The position numbers and the translations under genes are program-made. Shown piece by piece: positions 48,574 to 57,493 of a stretch of DNA of 64,000 nucleotides. The notes beneath the pieces are model-generated. The model searched no databases. It worked only from the letters and a program-made list of their open reading frames with translations, and had not been told where the DNA came from. Position 1 is the first letter of the stretch. Each line of letters opens with the position of its first letter. The stretch is from Aquicoccus sp. G2-2 (GTDB lineage: Bacteria > Pseudomonadota > Alphaproteobacteria > Rhodobacterales > Rhodobacteraceae): assembly GCF_034555965.1 (NCBI RefSeq), contig NZ_JAYDCK010000003.1:1054001-1118000 (forward strand), given 5' to 3'.

Positions 48574-51500
48574 ATGGCGGCGGGCAGCCATATCACCGTA
48601 GGCGGCGCGCCCGAGGGGTTTGATGCGCGCCTTGTGCTGGACGAGGTCGCCAAATCCGGGCCGGTGATTCACGTCGCGCGCGACGACAAGCGCATGGCGG
48701 CGATGGCATCCGGGTTGCGGTTTTTCGCGCCCGATATGCCGGTGATTGCCTTCCCGGCGTGGGATTGTCTGCCTTATGACCGGGTGTCGCCCAACCCGGA
48801 TATTTCCGCCGCGCGCATGGCTTGCCTTGCCGGATTGGTGCATGGCATGCCGGAGCGGTTCGTGCTGCTGACCACGCTCAATGCCGCAACACAGCGTTTG
48901 CCCGCCCGTGAAACATTGCGCGAGGCGGCGTGGAGCGCGCGGGTGGGTCAGAGGATCAACGAGGCAAGCCTGCGCGATTTCCTTGTACGGATGGGATTTT
49001 CGCAAGCGCCCACGGTGACGGAGCCGGGCGATTATGCCATTCGCGGCGGGATTATCGACATTTATTCGCCGGGCGAGGCCGGGCCGGTGCGGCTTGATCT
49101 GTTTGGCGATATTCTGGACGGTGCGCGGCGGTTTGATCCGGCAACACAGCGGACCACGCAGAAGCTTGACCTGATCGAACTGGCGCCGGTCTCTGAAGTG
49201 ATTCTGGATGAAAGCGCGATCTTGCGGTTCCGGCAAAATTACCGGATCGAGTTTGGCGCGGCGAGGACCGATGATCCGCTTTATGAAGCGGTCAGCGCGG
49301 GGCGCAAGCATGCCGGGATCGAGCATTGGCTGCCGTTCTTTCATGACCGGCTGGAAACGCTTTTTGACTATCTTCCCGACGCGCCTGTTACGCTTGACGA
49401 TGGTTTCACCGCACAGCGCATCGCGCGGTGGCAAAGTGTCGAGGACCAATACGAGACGCGCCGCCTTGCAATGGCGGATCGCAGGCGCGGCGATACGGTT
49501 TACAAGCCCGTTCCGGCGGGCCAGCTTTATCTTGATGAGGCCGCTTGGGATGCAACGGTGGCCGGGCGGCGGATGCTGCATTTTGCGGCCCTGCCGCAGG
49601 CAACCGGCGCTGGTGTGATTGATGCGGGTGGGCGCATAGGGCGTAATTTTTCGCCCGAGCGCCAGATTGAAAACATAAACCTTTTCAGTGCTCTGAAAGA
49701 CCATATTGAAGCGCGAAGCGCGGATGGTCCGGTCTTGCTTGCGTCTTACTCTGAAGGCGCGCGGGAGCGTATTGAAGGGCTTTTGGAAGACGAAGGTTTG
49801 ATCGGCGCCGTGACGGTGACGGACGCGCGGCGGATCGGCAAGCGCGGGTTGCATCTGGCGGTTTGGCCGCTGGAACATGGGTTCGAGGCGCCGGGCCTGA
49901 CGGTGATTTCCGAGCAAGACGTGCTGGGTGATCGGTTGATCCGGGCGGCGCGCAAGACCCGGCGGGCAGAGAATTTCCTGACCGAGGCACAGGCCCTTAG
50001 CGTTGGCGATCTGGTGGTGCATGTCGATCACGGGGTCGGGCGCTATCACGGGCTTGAGGTGATTACTGCCGCCGGGGCCGCGCATGAATGTCTGGTGCTG
50101 GAATATGCAGAATCGGCCAAGCTTTATCTGCCGGTTGTGAACATTGAGCTATTGTCGAAATACGGCCATGACGAAGGGCTGCTTGACCGGCTTGGCGGTG
50201 GGGCGTGGCAGGCCAAGAAGGCGCGGCTGAAAGAGCGTATCCGCGAGATGGCGGATCGGCTCATTCGGGTGGCGGCAGAGCGCGAGTTGCGCCGCGCGCC
50301 GGTGTTGGAAGCGCCGCATCACGCGTGGGAAGAGTTTTCCGCGCGCTTTCCTTATGAAGAGACCGATGATCAGCTGCGCGCCATCGAAGATGTGCTGGGC
50401 GATTTGACCGCCGGGCGACCGATGGACCGGCTGATCTGTGGCGATGTGGGCTTTGGCAAGACCGAGGTGGCAATGCGCGCGGCTTTTGTCGCCGCATTGT
50501 CGGGCAAGCAGGTTGCAGTGATCGCGCCGACCACGTTGTTGGCCCGCCAGCATTATCAAAGCTTTGCCGAACGCTTCCGTGGCTTTCCCATCAATGTCAG
50601 TGCGTTGTCGCGGTTTGTTAAGCCGGCTGACGCAACCCGCGCGCGCGACGGATTGGCGCGCGGACAGGTTGATATCGTGGTCGGCACCCATGCTTTGCTG
50701 GCGAAATCGGTTAAGTTCAAGGATCTGGGCCTGTTGATTATCGACGAGGAACAGCATTTCGGGGTGAGCCACAAAGAGCGGCTGAAAAGCCTGAAATCCG
50801 ATGTTCATGTGCTGACCCTGACCGCGACCCCGATTCCGCGCACGCTGCAATTGTCGCTTTCGGGGGTGCGTGATCTGTCGATCATCGGCACGCCGCCGGT
50901 GGATCGGCTTGCCATTCGCACCTATGTCAGTGAATTCGACGCCATCACCATTCGCGAGGCGCTGCTGCGTGAGCATTACCGGGGCGGGCAGGCGTTCTAT
51001 GTGGTGCCACGCATTTCCGACCTGCCGGAAATCGAGGCATTCCTGCGCGATCAGGTGCCCGAAGTCAGCGTGGTAACGGCGCATGGCCAGATGGCGGCGG
51101 GTGAGCTCGATGATCGGATGAACGCGTTTTACGATGGTAAATACGACGTCCTCCTGGCCACGACCATCGTTGAATCGGGGCTTGATATTCCGACCGCCAA
51201 CACCATGGTCGTGCATCGCGCCGACATGTTCGGGCTAAGCCAACTTTACCAGATCAGGGGCCGGGTCGGGCGCGCGAAAACCCGCGCCTATGCCTATCTG
51301 ACCACCAAGCCGCGCGTCCGGTTGACGCCTGCGGCGGAAAAGCGGCTGCGGGTTCTGGGCTCGCTCGACACGCTGGGGGCGGGGTTCACGCTGGCCTCGC
51401 AAGACCTTGATATTCGTGGCGCGGGCAACCTTCTGGGCGAAGAGCAGTCGGGCCAGATGCGCGATGTCGGTTATGAGCTTTATCAGCAGATGCTGGAAGA

Positions 51501-52029
51501 GGCGATTGCCAAGATCCGGGCCGGGGAGTTGGAAGGGCTGACCGAGGATGGCGACCAATGGGCGCCGCAGATCAATCTTGGCGTGCCGGTGCTGATTCCC
51601 GAAGATTACGTGCCCGACCTTGACGTGCGCCTTGGGCTGTATCGGCGTCTGAGCGGGCTGACCGGCAAGGTCGAGCTTGAGAGCTTTGCCGCCGAACTGA
51701 TTGATCGGTTTGGGAAATTGCCCAAAGAGGTGAACACGCTTCTGCTGGTCGTGCGGATCAAGGAGATGTGCAAAAAGGCCGGGATTGCCAAGCTTGACGG
51801 CGGACCAAAGGGCGCGACGATCCAGTTTCATAACGACAAATTCGCCAGCCCCGAAGGTTTGGTCGCGTTCATTCAGGATCAACGCGGGCTGGCCAAAGTG
51901 CGCGACAACAAGATCGTGGTGCGCCGGGATTGGAAAAAGACCAGTGACAAGATCAAGGGGGCTTATGCGATTGCCCGCGATCTGGCGGCGAAGGTGGTTG
52001 AGGCCCGTAAAAAGAAAGAAAAAGCATGA
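48574..52029 (+). CDS. mfd: Transcription-repair coupling factor Mfd
   Basis: An 1151-aa translocase that removes RNA polymerase stalled at lesions and recruits UvrA. The UvrB-homology region (PAWDCLPYDRVSPNP, RGGIIDIYSPGEAGPVRLDLFGD), the RNA-polymerase-binding domain (GDLVVHVDHGVGRYHGLE), RecG-like helicase motifs (CGDVGFGKTEVAMRA, IIDEEQHFGVSHKERLK, TATPIPRTLQLSL, QIRGRVGRAKTRAYAYL) and the C-terminal TRCF domain are all present. ATG 48574 lies five bases after the upstream stop. The next gene overlaps as ATGA. Confidence 0.98.
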   Translation: MAAGSHITVGGAPEGFDARLVLDEVAKSGPVIHVARDDKRMAAMASGLRFFAPDMPVIAFPAWDCLPYDRVSPNPDISAARMACLAGLVHGMPERFVLLTTLNAATQRLPARETLREAAWSARVGQRINEASLRDFLVRMGFSQAPTVTEPGDYAIRGGIIDIYSPGEAGPVRLDLFGDILDGARRFDPATQRTTQKLDLIELAPVSEVILDESAILRFRQNYRIEFGAARTDDPLYEAVSAGRKHAGIEHWLPFFHDRLETLFDYLPDAPVTLDDGFTAQRIARWQSVEDQYETRRLAMADRRRGDTVYKPVPAGQLYLDEAAWDATVAGRRMLHFAALPQATGAGVIDAGGRIGRNFSPERQIENINLFSALKDHIEARSADGPVLLASYSEGARERIEGLLEDEGLIGAVTVTDARRIGKRGLHLAVWPLEHGFEAPGLTVISEQDVLGDRLIRAARKTRRAENFLTEAQALSVGDLVVHVDHGVGRYHGLEVITAAGAAHECLVLEYAESAKLYLPVVNIELLSKYGHDEGLLDRLGGGAWQAKKARLKERIREMADRLIRVAAERELRRAPVLEAPHHAWEEFSARFPYEETDDQLRAIEDVLGDLTAGRPMDRLICGDVGFGKTEVAMRAAFVAALSGKQVAVIAPTTLLARQHYQSFAERFRGFPINVSALSRFVKPADATRARDGLARGQVDIVVGTHALLAKSVKFKDLGLLIIDEEQHFGVSHKERLKSLKSDVHVLTLTATPIPRTLQLSLSGVRDLSIIGTPPVDRLAIRTYVSEFDAITIREALLREHYRGGQAFYVVPRISDLPEIEAFLRDQVPEVSVVTAHGQMAAGELDDRMNAFYDGKYDVLLATTIVESGLDIPTANTMVVHRADMFGLSQLYQIRGRVGRAKTRAYAYLTTKPRVRLTPAAEKRLRVLGSLDTLGAGFTLASQDLDIRGAGNLLGEEQSGQMRDVGYELYQQMLEEAIAKIRAGELEGLTEDGDQWAPQINLGVPVLIPEDYVPDLDVRLGLYRRLSGLTGKVELESFAAELIDRFGKLPKEVNTLLLVVRIKEMCKKAGIAKLDGGPKGATIQFHNDKFASPEGLVAFIQDQRGLAKVRDNKIVVRRDWKKTSDKIKGAYAIARDLAAKVVEARKKKEKA

Positions 52030-52619
52030 GCTTGCAAAGCGGGTTTCATGCGGTGCCGCGCGGTCATATCGGCTCTGTGGTGACGCATCTGGAAATGCAC
52101 GCCAAGCCTGCGTTGCGCCCCGAACAGGAGGTCGGGCTGCAGCTTGAGCGCGTGGCGCGCGCAGAGCCGGACTGGTATCGTGCCCTGTTTCGCCGGATCG
52201 GGGCGGAGTATCTATGGTTCGGGCGGCTGGAGATTGATGAAGCCGCGCTGTGCGCGATCCTGCATGACCCGCTGGTTGAGGTTTACCGGGTGTTGGACGG
52301 CAACGCGGACGTGGGGTTGCTTGAGCTCGATTTCCGGCGCGCGGGCGAATGCGAGCTGGCCTATTTCGGGCTGGTGGCGGGGTTTGCCGGGCGCGGGGCA
52401 GGGCGCTGGATGATGAACCGGGCGATCGGTTTGGCATGGCGCGAGGGGGTGGCGCGGTTTTTGGTGCACACCTGTTCGCTCGACCACCCGGCGGCGCTTG
52501 AATTCTACCGCCGTTCCGGGTTCACCGCATGTGCGAGGGAGATTGAAATTTCTGAAGATCCGAGATTGCGCGGGTTGCTGGCGGAAACGGCGGCACCGGG
52601 CGTGCCCATTCTTCGCTGA
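52026..52619 (+). CDS. GNAT-family N-acetyltransferase
   Basis: A 197-aa protein with a GNAT core: LAYFGLVAGFAGRGAGRWMMNRAIGLAW contains the acetyl-CoA pyrophosphate loop (RGAGRWM), and LVHTCSLDHPAALEFYRRSGF is the usual C-terminal beta-bulge motif. The acceptor is unknown. Its start overlaps the mfd stop by four bases, so it is translated from the same mRNA. Whether its role relates to repair is open. Confidence 0.87.
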   Translation: MSLQSGFHAVPRGHIGSVVTHLEMHAKPALRPEQEVGLQLERVARAEPDWYRALFRRIGAEYLWFGRLEIDEAALCAILHDPLVEVYRVLDGNADVGLLELDFRRAGECELAYFGLVAGFAGRGAGRWMMNRAIGLAWREGVARFLVHTCSLDHPAALEFYRRSGFTACAREIEISEDPRLRGLLAETAAPGVPILR

Positions 52620-52655
52620 GAGCGCGCAGGTTACCTGTGGGAGCGCGCCGCGCGG

Positions 52656-52678
52656 GGATATTTATGGCAAAATGAAGC
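52656..52678 (+). repeat. 23-bp intergenic repeat, copy 3
   Basis: GGATATTT, A, TGGCAAAATGAAGC, in the convergent gap between the acetyltransferase and the HD hydrolase, preceded by the GC-rich GAGCGCGCCGCGCG. Confidence 0.9.
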
Positions 52679-52692
52679 GGGGGGCGGTGGCG

Positions 52693-53289
52693 TCAATGTG
52701 GCGTGCTGAACCACGCTTGCACGCGAGGTTTGAGCCAAGCCCAGAGCGCCGGTGCGCCGCGTTCGATTTTCGAGCCGACCCGAGCCGTGAACTGATCATA
52801 TTCGGTTTTGTATGCGATCCATGTGCCACCATCGGCGGCGAGGTTCTGATTCGGCGGTTGCATGCGGTCGAGAGCTTTGGCGAAGCGGGCGTCGGGGGTT
52901 TCAGAGGCTTCGAATTCATCCCAGAGCGCGCGGAAACCGGCGGCCTGATCGGGCGGCAACAGCCCGAAGATGCGGGTCGCAGCGGCGGCTTCGGCGCTGG
53001 CGAGGGCGGCGGCGTCATAGTCCCCGAAAATCGGCGCATCGCCTGCGTCGATCTCGATCAGGTCGTGAAGCAGCAGCATCTTGATGACGCGGTCGGTGTT
53101 GACGCCTTCGGGGGCGTGTTCCGCAAGCGTGAGCGCATAAAGCGCGACGTGCCAGCTATGCTCGCCCGAGTTTTCGCGGCGCGATCCGTCGCAAAGCGCA
53201 TTGGCACGCAGGATAGATTTGAGGCGATCAGCCTCGATCAGGAAGGCCATCTGGGCATCGAGGCGCGTTTGCGGCGCGCGATCGGTCAT
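52693..53289 (-). CDS. HD-domain hydrolase (YfbR/HDDC2-like 5'-nucleotidase)
   Basis: A 198-aa HD-superfamily phosphohydrolase. Metal-binding motifs are NSGEHSWHVALYALTLAEHA (H...), MLLLHDLIEIDAGDAPIF (HD) and DARFAKALDRMQP (D). Length and motif order match the HDDC2/YfbR group, which dephosphorylates deoxynucleoside monophosphates. Its start overlaps the next upstream gene by four bases; the three genes at 52.7-54.2 kb look like one operon. Confidence 0.88.
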   Translation of the reverse strand: MTDRAPQTRLDAQMAFLIEADRLKSILRANALCDGSRRENSGEHSWHVALYALTLAEHAPEGVNTDRVIKMLLLHDLIEIDAGDAPIFGDYDAAALASAEAAAATRIFGLLPPDQAAGFRALWDEFEASETPDARFAKALDRMQPPNQNLAADGGTWIAYKTEYDQFTARVGSKIERGAPALWAWLKPRVQAWFSTPH

Positions 53290-53534
53290 TCGGGGGCCTT
53301 CGGCGCCTTTTCGGCTGTGCCGATGTCGTCAAGCTTGTCTTTCAGAAACTTGTTTGCGGCTTTGCCAGCCATGCGCACCCGCACTTCGGTGAGATAGGCT
53401 TCCTCAAGCGTTTGTGACGACGCGCCAAGCACCGAAGCGACCTGAAAATGTAGCCGATCATCGCCGGTTTTGTTCATGATGATGATGGTTTTGTCGGCCA
53501 GATCAGAGGCAATTTTTTCGGAGGTGGAGGACAT
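53286..53534 (-). CDS. Small conserved protein of unknown function
   Basis: An 82-aa soluble protein (MSSTSEKIASDLADKTIIIM and HFQVASVLGASSQTLEEAYL). It has no cysteines, no signal peptide and no membrane segment; the C-terminus is Lys/Ala/Pro-rich. I recognise no family. It overlaps the HD hydrolase by four bases and abuts the alpha/beta-hydrolase stop by one base, strongly suggesting joint translation of all three. Confidence 0.72.
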   Translation of the reverse strand: MSSTSEKIASDLADKTIIIMNKTGDDRLHFQVASVLGASSQTLEEAYLTEVRVRMAGKAANKFLKDKLDDIGTAEKAPKAPE

Positions 53535-54187
53535 CAGCGGGTCGTCTCCGTCAGGCGGCGTTTGACGTAATCGCTGACTGTGCCGGTGAGTGTGTCCATA
53601 TGATCGTTTTCAAAGAAATGGCCAGCGCCGTCGACTTCCGTGTGGGTGATGGTAATGCCCTTTTGCTCATGCAGTTTGGAGACAAGGGTGCGGGTATCGG
53701 CGGGCGGTGCGACGCGGTCGGCGGTTCCGTTGATCACCAGCCCGGAGGACGGGCAGGGGGCGAGGAACGAAAAATCATACATATTGGCCGGGGGAGAGAC
53801 CGAGATGAAGCCGGTGATCTCGGGGCGGCGCATCAAGAGCTGCATTCCGATCCATGCGCCAAAAGAGAACCCGGCGACCCAGCAATGTTTGGAATTCTGG
53901 TTCATGGATTGCAGGTAATCGAGTGCGGAGGCGGCATCGGACAGCTCTCCCAAGCCCTGATCATACTCACCCTGAGAGCGACCGACACCGCGGAAATTGA
54001 ACCGCAGCACGGTGAAGCCCATGTTGTAGAATGTGTAATGCAGATTATACACGACCTTGTTGTTCATCGTGCCGCCGAATTGTGGATGCGGATGCAGGAT
54101 GATGGCAATCGGGGCGTCGCGTTCGGGCTGGGGATGGTAGCGGCCTTCGAGACGGCCTTCCGGTCCGGGAAAAATGACCTCGGGCAT
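53534..54187 (-). CDS. Alpha/beta-fold hydrolase
   Basis: A 217-aa protein. The nucleophile elbow is AGFSFGAWIGMQL (serine near residue 108), the acid is likely in GTADRVAPP and the histidine in GAGHFFEND. The N-terminal ILHPHPQFGGTMNNKVVYNL is typical of the YsgA/DUF-type small hydrolases found divergent from iscR in Rhodobacteraceae. The substrate is unknown. Its promoter region is shared with the iscR-suf operon, so it may also respond to iron. Confidence 0.85.
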   Translation of the reverse strand: MPEVIFPGPEGRLEGRYHPQPERDAPIAIILHPHPQFGGTMNNKVVYNLHYTFYNMGFTVLRFNFRGVGRSQGEYDQGLGELSDAASALDYLQSMNQNSKHCWVAGFSFGAWIGMQLLMRRPEITGFISVSPPANMYDFSFLAPCPSSGLVINGTADRVAPPADTRTLVSKLHEQKGITITHTEVDGAGHFFENDHMDTLTGTVSDYVKRRLTETTR

Positions 54188-54226
54188 GAGCGGATCTTAT
54201 CTCCTAAATGGGTGGCCGAGTCATTC

Positions 54227-54255
54227 TTGACAAAATTTCTCAGGCACCTTAGAAC
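54227..54255 (+). promoter_or_regulatory. Promoter of the iscR-suf operon
   Basis: TTGACA (54227-54232), 17-base spacer, TAGAAC (54250-54255). The -35 is perfect. The -10 is embedded in the Irr-type palindrome. About 118 bases of leader precede iscR. Confidence 0.7.
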
Positions 54256-54263
54256 ATTTCTAA
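54249..54263. promoter_or_regulatory. Irr-type iron control element (ICE palindrome)
   Basis: TTAGAA-CAT-TTCTAA is a perfect 6-3-6 palindrome of the type reported for Irr boxes in Alphaproteobacteria. It covers the -10 of the putative iscR promoter, a position suited to repression when iron is low. Confidence 0.65.
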
Positions 54264-54373
54264 AGAGCGTCGCCCGTGCCGGGTGGCACGGGTGGGCTAT
54301 GACGGGATAGTGCGTAGGCCCGGCAAGGTCAATGAATTCCCATGGGTTTTGGGGTGACGAGGCGAGGGCACGC

Positions 54374-54835
54374 ATGAAACTGAGCACCAAAGGACGTTAT
54401 GCGATGGTGGCGCTGGTTGATATTGCGCTGCAGCCGGAAGGTGCGTTGGTGACGCTGGGCGACATTTCACGGCGGCAGGCGGTTTCGCTGCCGTATCTGG
54501 AGCAGCTTTTCGTCAAGCTGCGCCGCGCCGGGTTGGTGGATTCGGTGCGCGGACCGGGAGGTGGTTACAAGCTGGCGCGCCCGACCAGCGAGATACGGGT
54601 TGTTGATGTGTTGGCGGCGGTGGATGAAACGGTAGACGCAATGCACAAGGGCGCGGGCGCAAGTGGCGGTTCTTCCGGTTCGCGCGCGCAATCGGTGACC
54701 AACCGGCTGTGGCAGGGACTATCGGCGCATGTCTATGTGTTCTTGCATCAAACGCGGCTGTCGGACGTGGTGAACAACGATCTGGCCCCTTGTCCGGCTG
54801 TTCCGGGGCTGTTTTCGGTGGTCGATGAGGATTGA
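54374..54835 (+). CDS. iscR: IscR-like Rrf2-family regulator lacking the three cluster cysteines
   Basis: A 153-aa winged-helix protein starting MKLSTKGRYAMVALVDIALQ, with the recognition region SLPYLEQLFVKLRRAGLVDSVRGPGGGYKL. In E. coli IscR C92, C98 and C104 ligate a [2Fe-2S] cluster. The matching segment here is DAMHKGAGASGGSSGSRAQ with no cysteine; the only cysteine is near the C-terminus (LAPCPAVPG). Rhodobacter IscR is likewise known to be atypical. It leads the isc/suf operon and is likely to repress it. Confidence 0.92.
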   Translation: MKLSTKGRYAMVALVDIALQPEGALVTLGDISRRQAVSLPYLEQLFVKLRRAGLVDSVRGPGGGYKLARPTSEIRVVDVLAAVDETVDAMHKGAGASGGSSGSRAQSVTNRLWQGLSAHVYVFLHQTRLSDVVNNDLAPCPAVPGLFSVVDED

Positions 54836-54846
54836 GCGCGGGCTAT

Positions 54847-54869
54847 GGATATTTTTGGCAAAATGAAGC
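54847..54869 (+). repeat. 23-bp intergenic repeat, copy 4
   Basis: GGATATTT, T, TGGCAAAATGAAGC, between iscR and the cysteine desulfurase gene. Unlike the other three copies it is inside an operon, not between convergent genes. Confidence 0.9.
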
Positions 54870-54898
54870 TGCAAGAATTTGGGCCGGTGTTTGAATGA
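54863..54898 (+). CDS. Possible 11-codon ORF starting in the repeat, coupled to the desulfurase
   Basis: ATG 54863 in the repeat reads MKLQEFGPVFE and stops at TGA 54896-54898, overlapping the desulfurase ATG (54895). The desulfurase lacks a visible ribosome site, so coupling would make sense. The peptide is not recognised. Confidence 0.3.
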   Translation: MKLQEFGPVFE

Positions 54899-55938
54899 CG
54901 CGGACCTATCTTGATCATAACGCGACGACACCGCTGCGCCCTGAGGCACGCGCGGCGATGAGTGCTGCGATGGACGTGGTGGGCAACCCGTCGAGTGTGC
55001 ATGCTGAAGGGCGCGGTGCCAAAGGGCTTATCGAGCGGGCGCGCGCACAGGTGGCGCGGGCCGTCGGGGCCGAAGGGGCCGAGGTTGTCTTTACCGCCAG
55101 TGCAACAGAGGCGGCGGCGTTCGCACTCAGGGGGCGCGGGCTGCGCGCCGCAAAGGTTGAGCATGATGCGGTGCTGGCCTGGGTTGAACCGGGGTTGGCG
55201 GTGGATAATGCGGGGCGGGTTGCGGTGGATGCGCCCGCTGAAAGCACGCTGCAACTGGCCAATTCGGAAACCGGCGTGGTGCAGGATTTGCCTGATGGTC
55301 TGGCGGTTTCGGACATGACGCAGGGCTTTGGCAAGCTGACGGTGGATTTCCTGCGCTCGGGCGCGTTGATGGGCATCGTTTCGGCGCACAAGCTGGGCGG
55401 GCCGAAGGGCGTGGGCGCGGTGATCTTGCGCCGCGGGCTTGATCTTGAGCCGGTGCTGAAGGGCGGCGGGCAGGAGATGGGGCGGCGCGCGGGCACCGAG
55501 AACGTGATCGGGATTGCCGGATTTGGCGCGGCGGCAGAGGCGGCGGCACGTGATGTGGCAAACGGCCATTGGGAGCGTGTGGCCGAAAACCGCGATCTGA
55601 TGGAAGCGGCCCTTGAGGCGGCGGCGGGCGAGCTTATCTTCTTTGGCAAGGGGGCGGCGCGCCTGCCCAACACCAGCTGTTTTGCCGTGCCCGGCTGGAA
55701 AGGTGAGACGCAGGTCATGCAGATGGACCTTGGCGGGTTTGCCATCAGCGCCGGGTCGGCTTGTTCTTCGGGCAAGCTGCGCGCCTCGGGGGTGCTGACG
55801 GCGATGGGATATGACGCGGCGACAGCGAAAAGCGCGATCCGCGTTTCGCTGGGACCGGAGACAACACGCGATGAGGTGCTGCGCTTTGCCGAATACTGGG
55901 CAGCAGCACATGGGAAATTTCGTGCCCGCGCCGCGTAA
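54895..55938 (+). CDS. IscS/NifS-type cysteine desulfurase (short form)
   Basis: A 347-aa PLP enzyme releasing sulfur from cysteine. TYLDHNATTPLRPEARAAM, the PLP lysine in SAHKLGGPKGVGAV and the persulfide cysteine in SAGSACSSGKLRASGVL identify a group I (IscS-like) enzyme. It is shorter than E. coli IscS (about 400 aa) and lacks part of its C-terminus. A second desulfurase of the SufS type closes the operon, so the pathway has two sulfur entry points. The start at ATG 54895 has no strong ribosome site. Confidence 0.93.
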   Translation: MTRTYLDHNATTPLRPEARAAMSAAMDVVGNPSSVHAEGRGAKGLIERARAQVARAVGAEGAEVVFTASATEAAAFALRGRGLRAAKVEHDAVLAWVEPGLAVDNAGRVAVDAPAESTLQLANSETGVVQDLPDGLAVSDMTQGFGKLTVDFLRSGALMGIVSAHKLGGPKGVGAVILRRGLDLEPVLKGGGQEMGRRAGTENVIGIAGFGAAAEAAARDVANGHWERVAENRDLMEAALEAAAGELIFFGKGAARLPNTSCFAVPGWKGETQVMQMDLGGFAISAGSACSSGKLRASGVLTAMGYDAATAKSAIRVSLGPETTRDEVLRFAEYWAAAHGKFRARAA

Positions 55939-55969
55939 GGCGGGGGCAGAGTGAATGGAAGGAAATGGA

Positions 55970-57493
55970 ATGGCTAGCGTTGACGAGATGCAAGTAAAAG
56001 AAGGTGTCGAGGAGGAAACGGTCGAGGCCGTTCGCACGCTGGGCGAGAAATACAAATACGGCTGGGAAACCGAGATCGAGATGGAATATGCCCCGAAGGG
56101 CATTAACCCCGATATCGTGCGGCTGATCTCCGAAAAGAACGGCGAGCCGGACTGGATGACTGATTGGCGGCTCAAGGCGTTTGAACGCTGGACCCAGATG
56201 GAAGAGCCGTCATGGGCGATGGTGTCTTATCCCGAGATCGACTTTCAGGATCAGTATTACTATGCCCGTCCGAAAAGCATGATGGAAAAACCCAAGAGCC
56301 TTGACGAGGTCGACCCGAAGCTGCTGGCGACTTACGCAAAGCTGGGTATTCCGTTGCAGGAGCAGGCCATCCTTGCCGGGGTTGAGGGTGCGGAGGCCAT
56401 CCCGGTCGAGGGCCGCAAGGTCGCTGTGGATGCGGTGTTTGATTCCGTGTCTGTCGGCACCACGTTCCAGAAGGATCTGAAGGAGGCCGGGGTTATCTTC
56501 TGCTCGATCTCGGAAGCGATCCGCGAACACCCCGAACTGGTGAAGAAATACCTCGGCTCGGTCGTGCCGATGTCGGACAATTTCTATGCGACGCTCAATT
56601 CGGCCACTTTCACCGACGGCTCATTCGTTTACGTACCCCCCGGTGTGCGCTGCCCGATGGAGCTGTCCACCTATTTCCGCATCAACGCCGAAAATACCGG
56701 CCAGTTCGAGCGCACGCTGATCATTGCCGACAAGGGCAGCCATGTGAGCTATCTTGAGGGCTGCACCGCGCCCAAGCGCGATCTGGCGCAGCTTCATGCC
56801 GCAGTGGTGGAGATCATCATCGAGGAAGATGCGGAGGTGAAATATTCCACCGTGCAGAACTGGTATCCGGGCGATGAGAACGGCAAGGGCGGGATTTACA
56901 ACTTCGTGACCAAGCGGGCCGATTGCCGGGGCGACCGGGCGAAATGCATGTGGACGCAGGTCGAGACCGGCTCGGCGGTGACGTGGAAATACCCGTCCTG
57001 CATCCTGCGCGGCAACGAGTCCCAAGGTGAGTTTTATTCAATCGCCATCGCCAACCACCATCAGCAGGCCGATACTGGCACCAAGATGGTGCATCTGGGC
57101 CGTGATACGCGCTCGCGCATTGTTTCCAAGGGGATCAGTGCCGGGGTCGCGCAAAATACCTATCGCGGGTTGGTTTCGATGCATCCGAAAGCGCAGAACA
57201 GCCGCAATTACACCCAATGCGACAGCCTGCTTATCGGCGATAAATGCGGCGCGCATACGGTGCCTTATATCGAGGTGAAGAACAATTCATCGCGGGTGGA
57301 GCATGAAGCGACGACATCGAAAGTGGATGACGAGCAGATGTTCTATTGCCGCCAGCGGGGCATGGACGAGGAAGAAGCGGTTGCGCTGATTGTCAACGGC
57401 TTTGCCAAGGAAGTGCTTCAGGCGCTGCCGATGGAGTTTGCCATGGAAGCGCAGCAGCTTGTGGCAATCTCGCTTGAAGGGTCGGTGGGCTGA
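55970..57493 (+). CDS. sufB: SufB, Fe-S cluster assembly scaffold subunit
   Basis: A 507-aa core subunit of the SufBC2D scaffold. The start [16 protein letters not shown] follows AAGGAA; a start five codons earlier is possible. Conserved blocks include [42 protein letters not shown]-like [13 protein letters not shown], and the C-terminal [21 protein letters not shown] and [16 protein letters not shown]. Cysteines in EGCTAP and ADKCGAH-type [11 protein letters not shown] match the sulfur-transfer/cluster region. Follows the desulfurase by 31 bases. Confidence 0.98.
   Translation: MASVDEMQVKEGVEEETVEAVRTLGEKYKYGWETEIEMEYAPKGINPDIVRLISEKNGEPDWMTDWRLKAFERWTQMEEPSWAMVSYPEIDFQDQYYYARPKSMMEKPKSLDEVDPKLLATYAKLGIPLQEQAILAGVEGAEAIPVEGRKVAVDAVFDSVSVGTTFQKDLKEAGVIFCSISEAIREHPELVKKYLGSVVPMSDNFYATLNSATFTDGSFVYVPPGVRCPMELSTYFRINAENTGQFERTLIIADKGSHVSYLEGCTAPKRDLAQLHAAVVEIIIEEDAEVKYSTVQNWYPGDENGKGGIYNFVTKRADCRGDRAKCMWTQVETGSAVTWKYPSCILRGNESQGEFYSIAIANHHQQADTGTKMVHLGRDTRSRIVSKGISAGVAQNTYRGLVSMHPKAQNSRNYTQCDSLLIGDKCGAHTVPYIEVKNNSSRVEHEATTSKVDDEQMFYCRQRGMDEEEAVALIVNGFAKEVLQALPMEFAMEAQQLVAISLEGSVG

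Noticed and set aside
48487-50085. 532-codon open frame on the - strand across mfd
   Set aside because: Antisense shadow of mfd; His/Arg/Pro-rich sequence with no domain.
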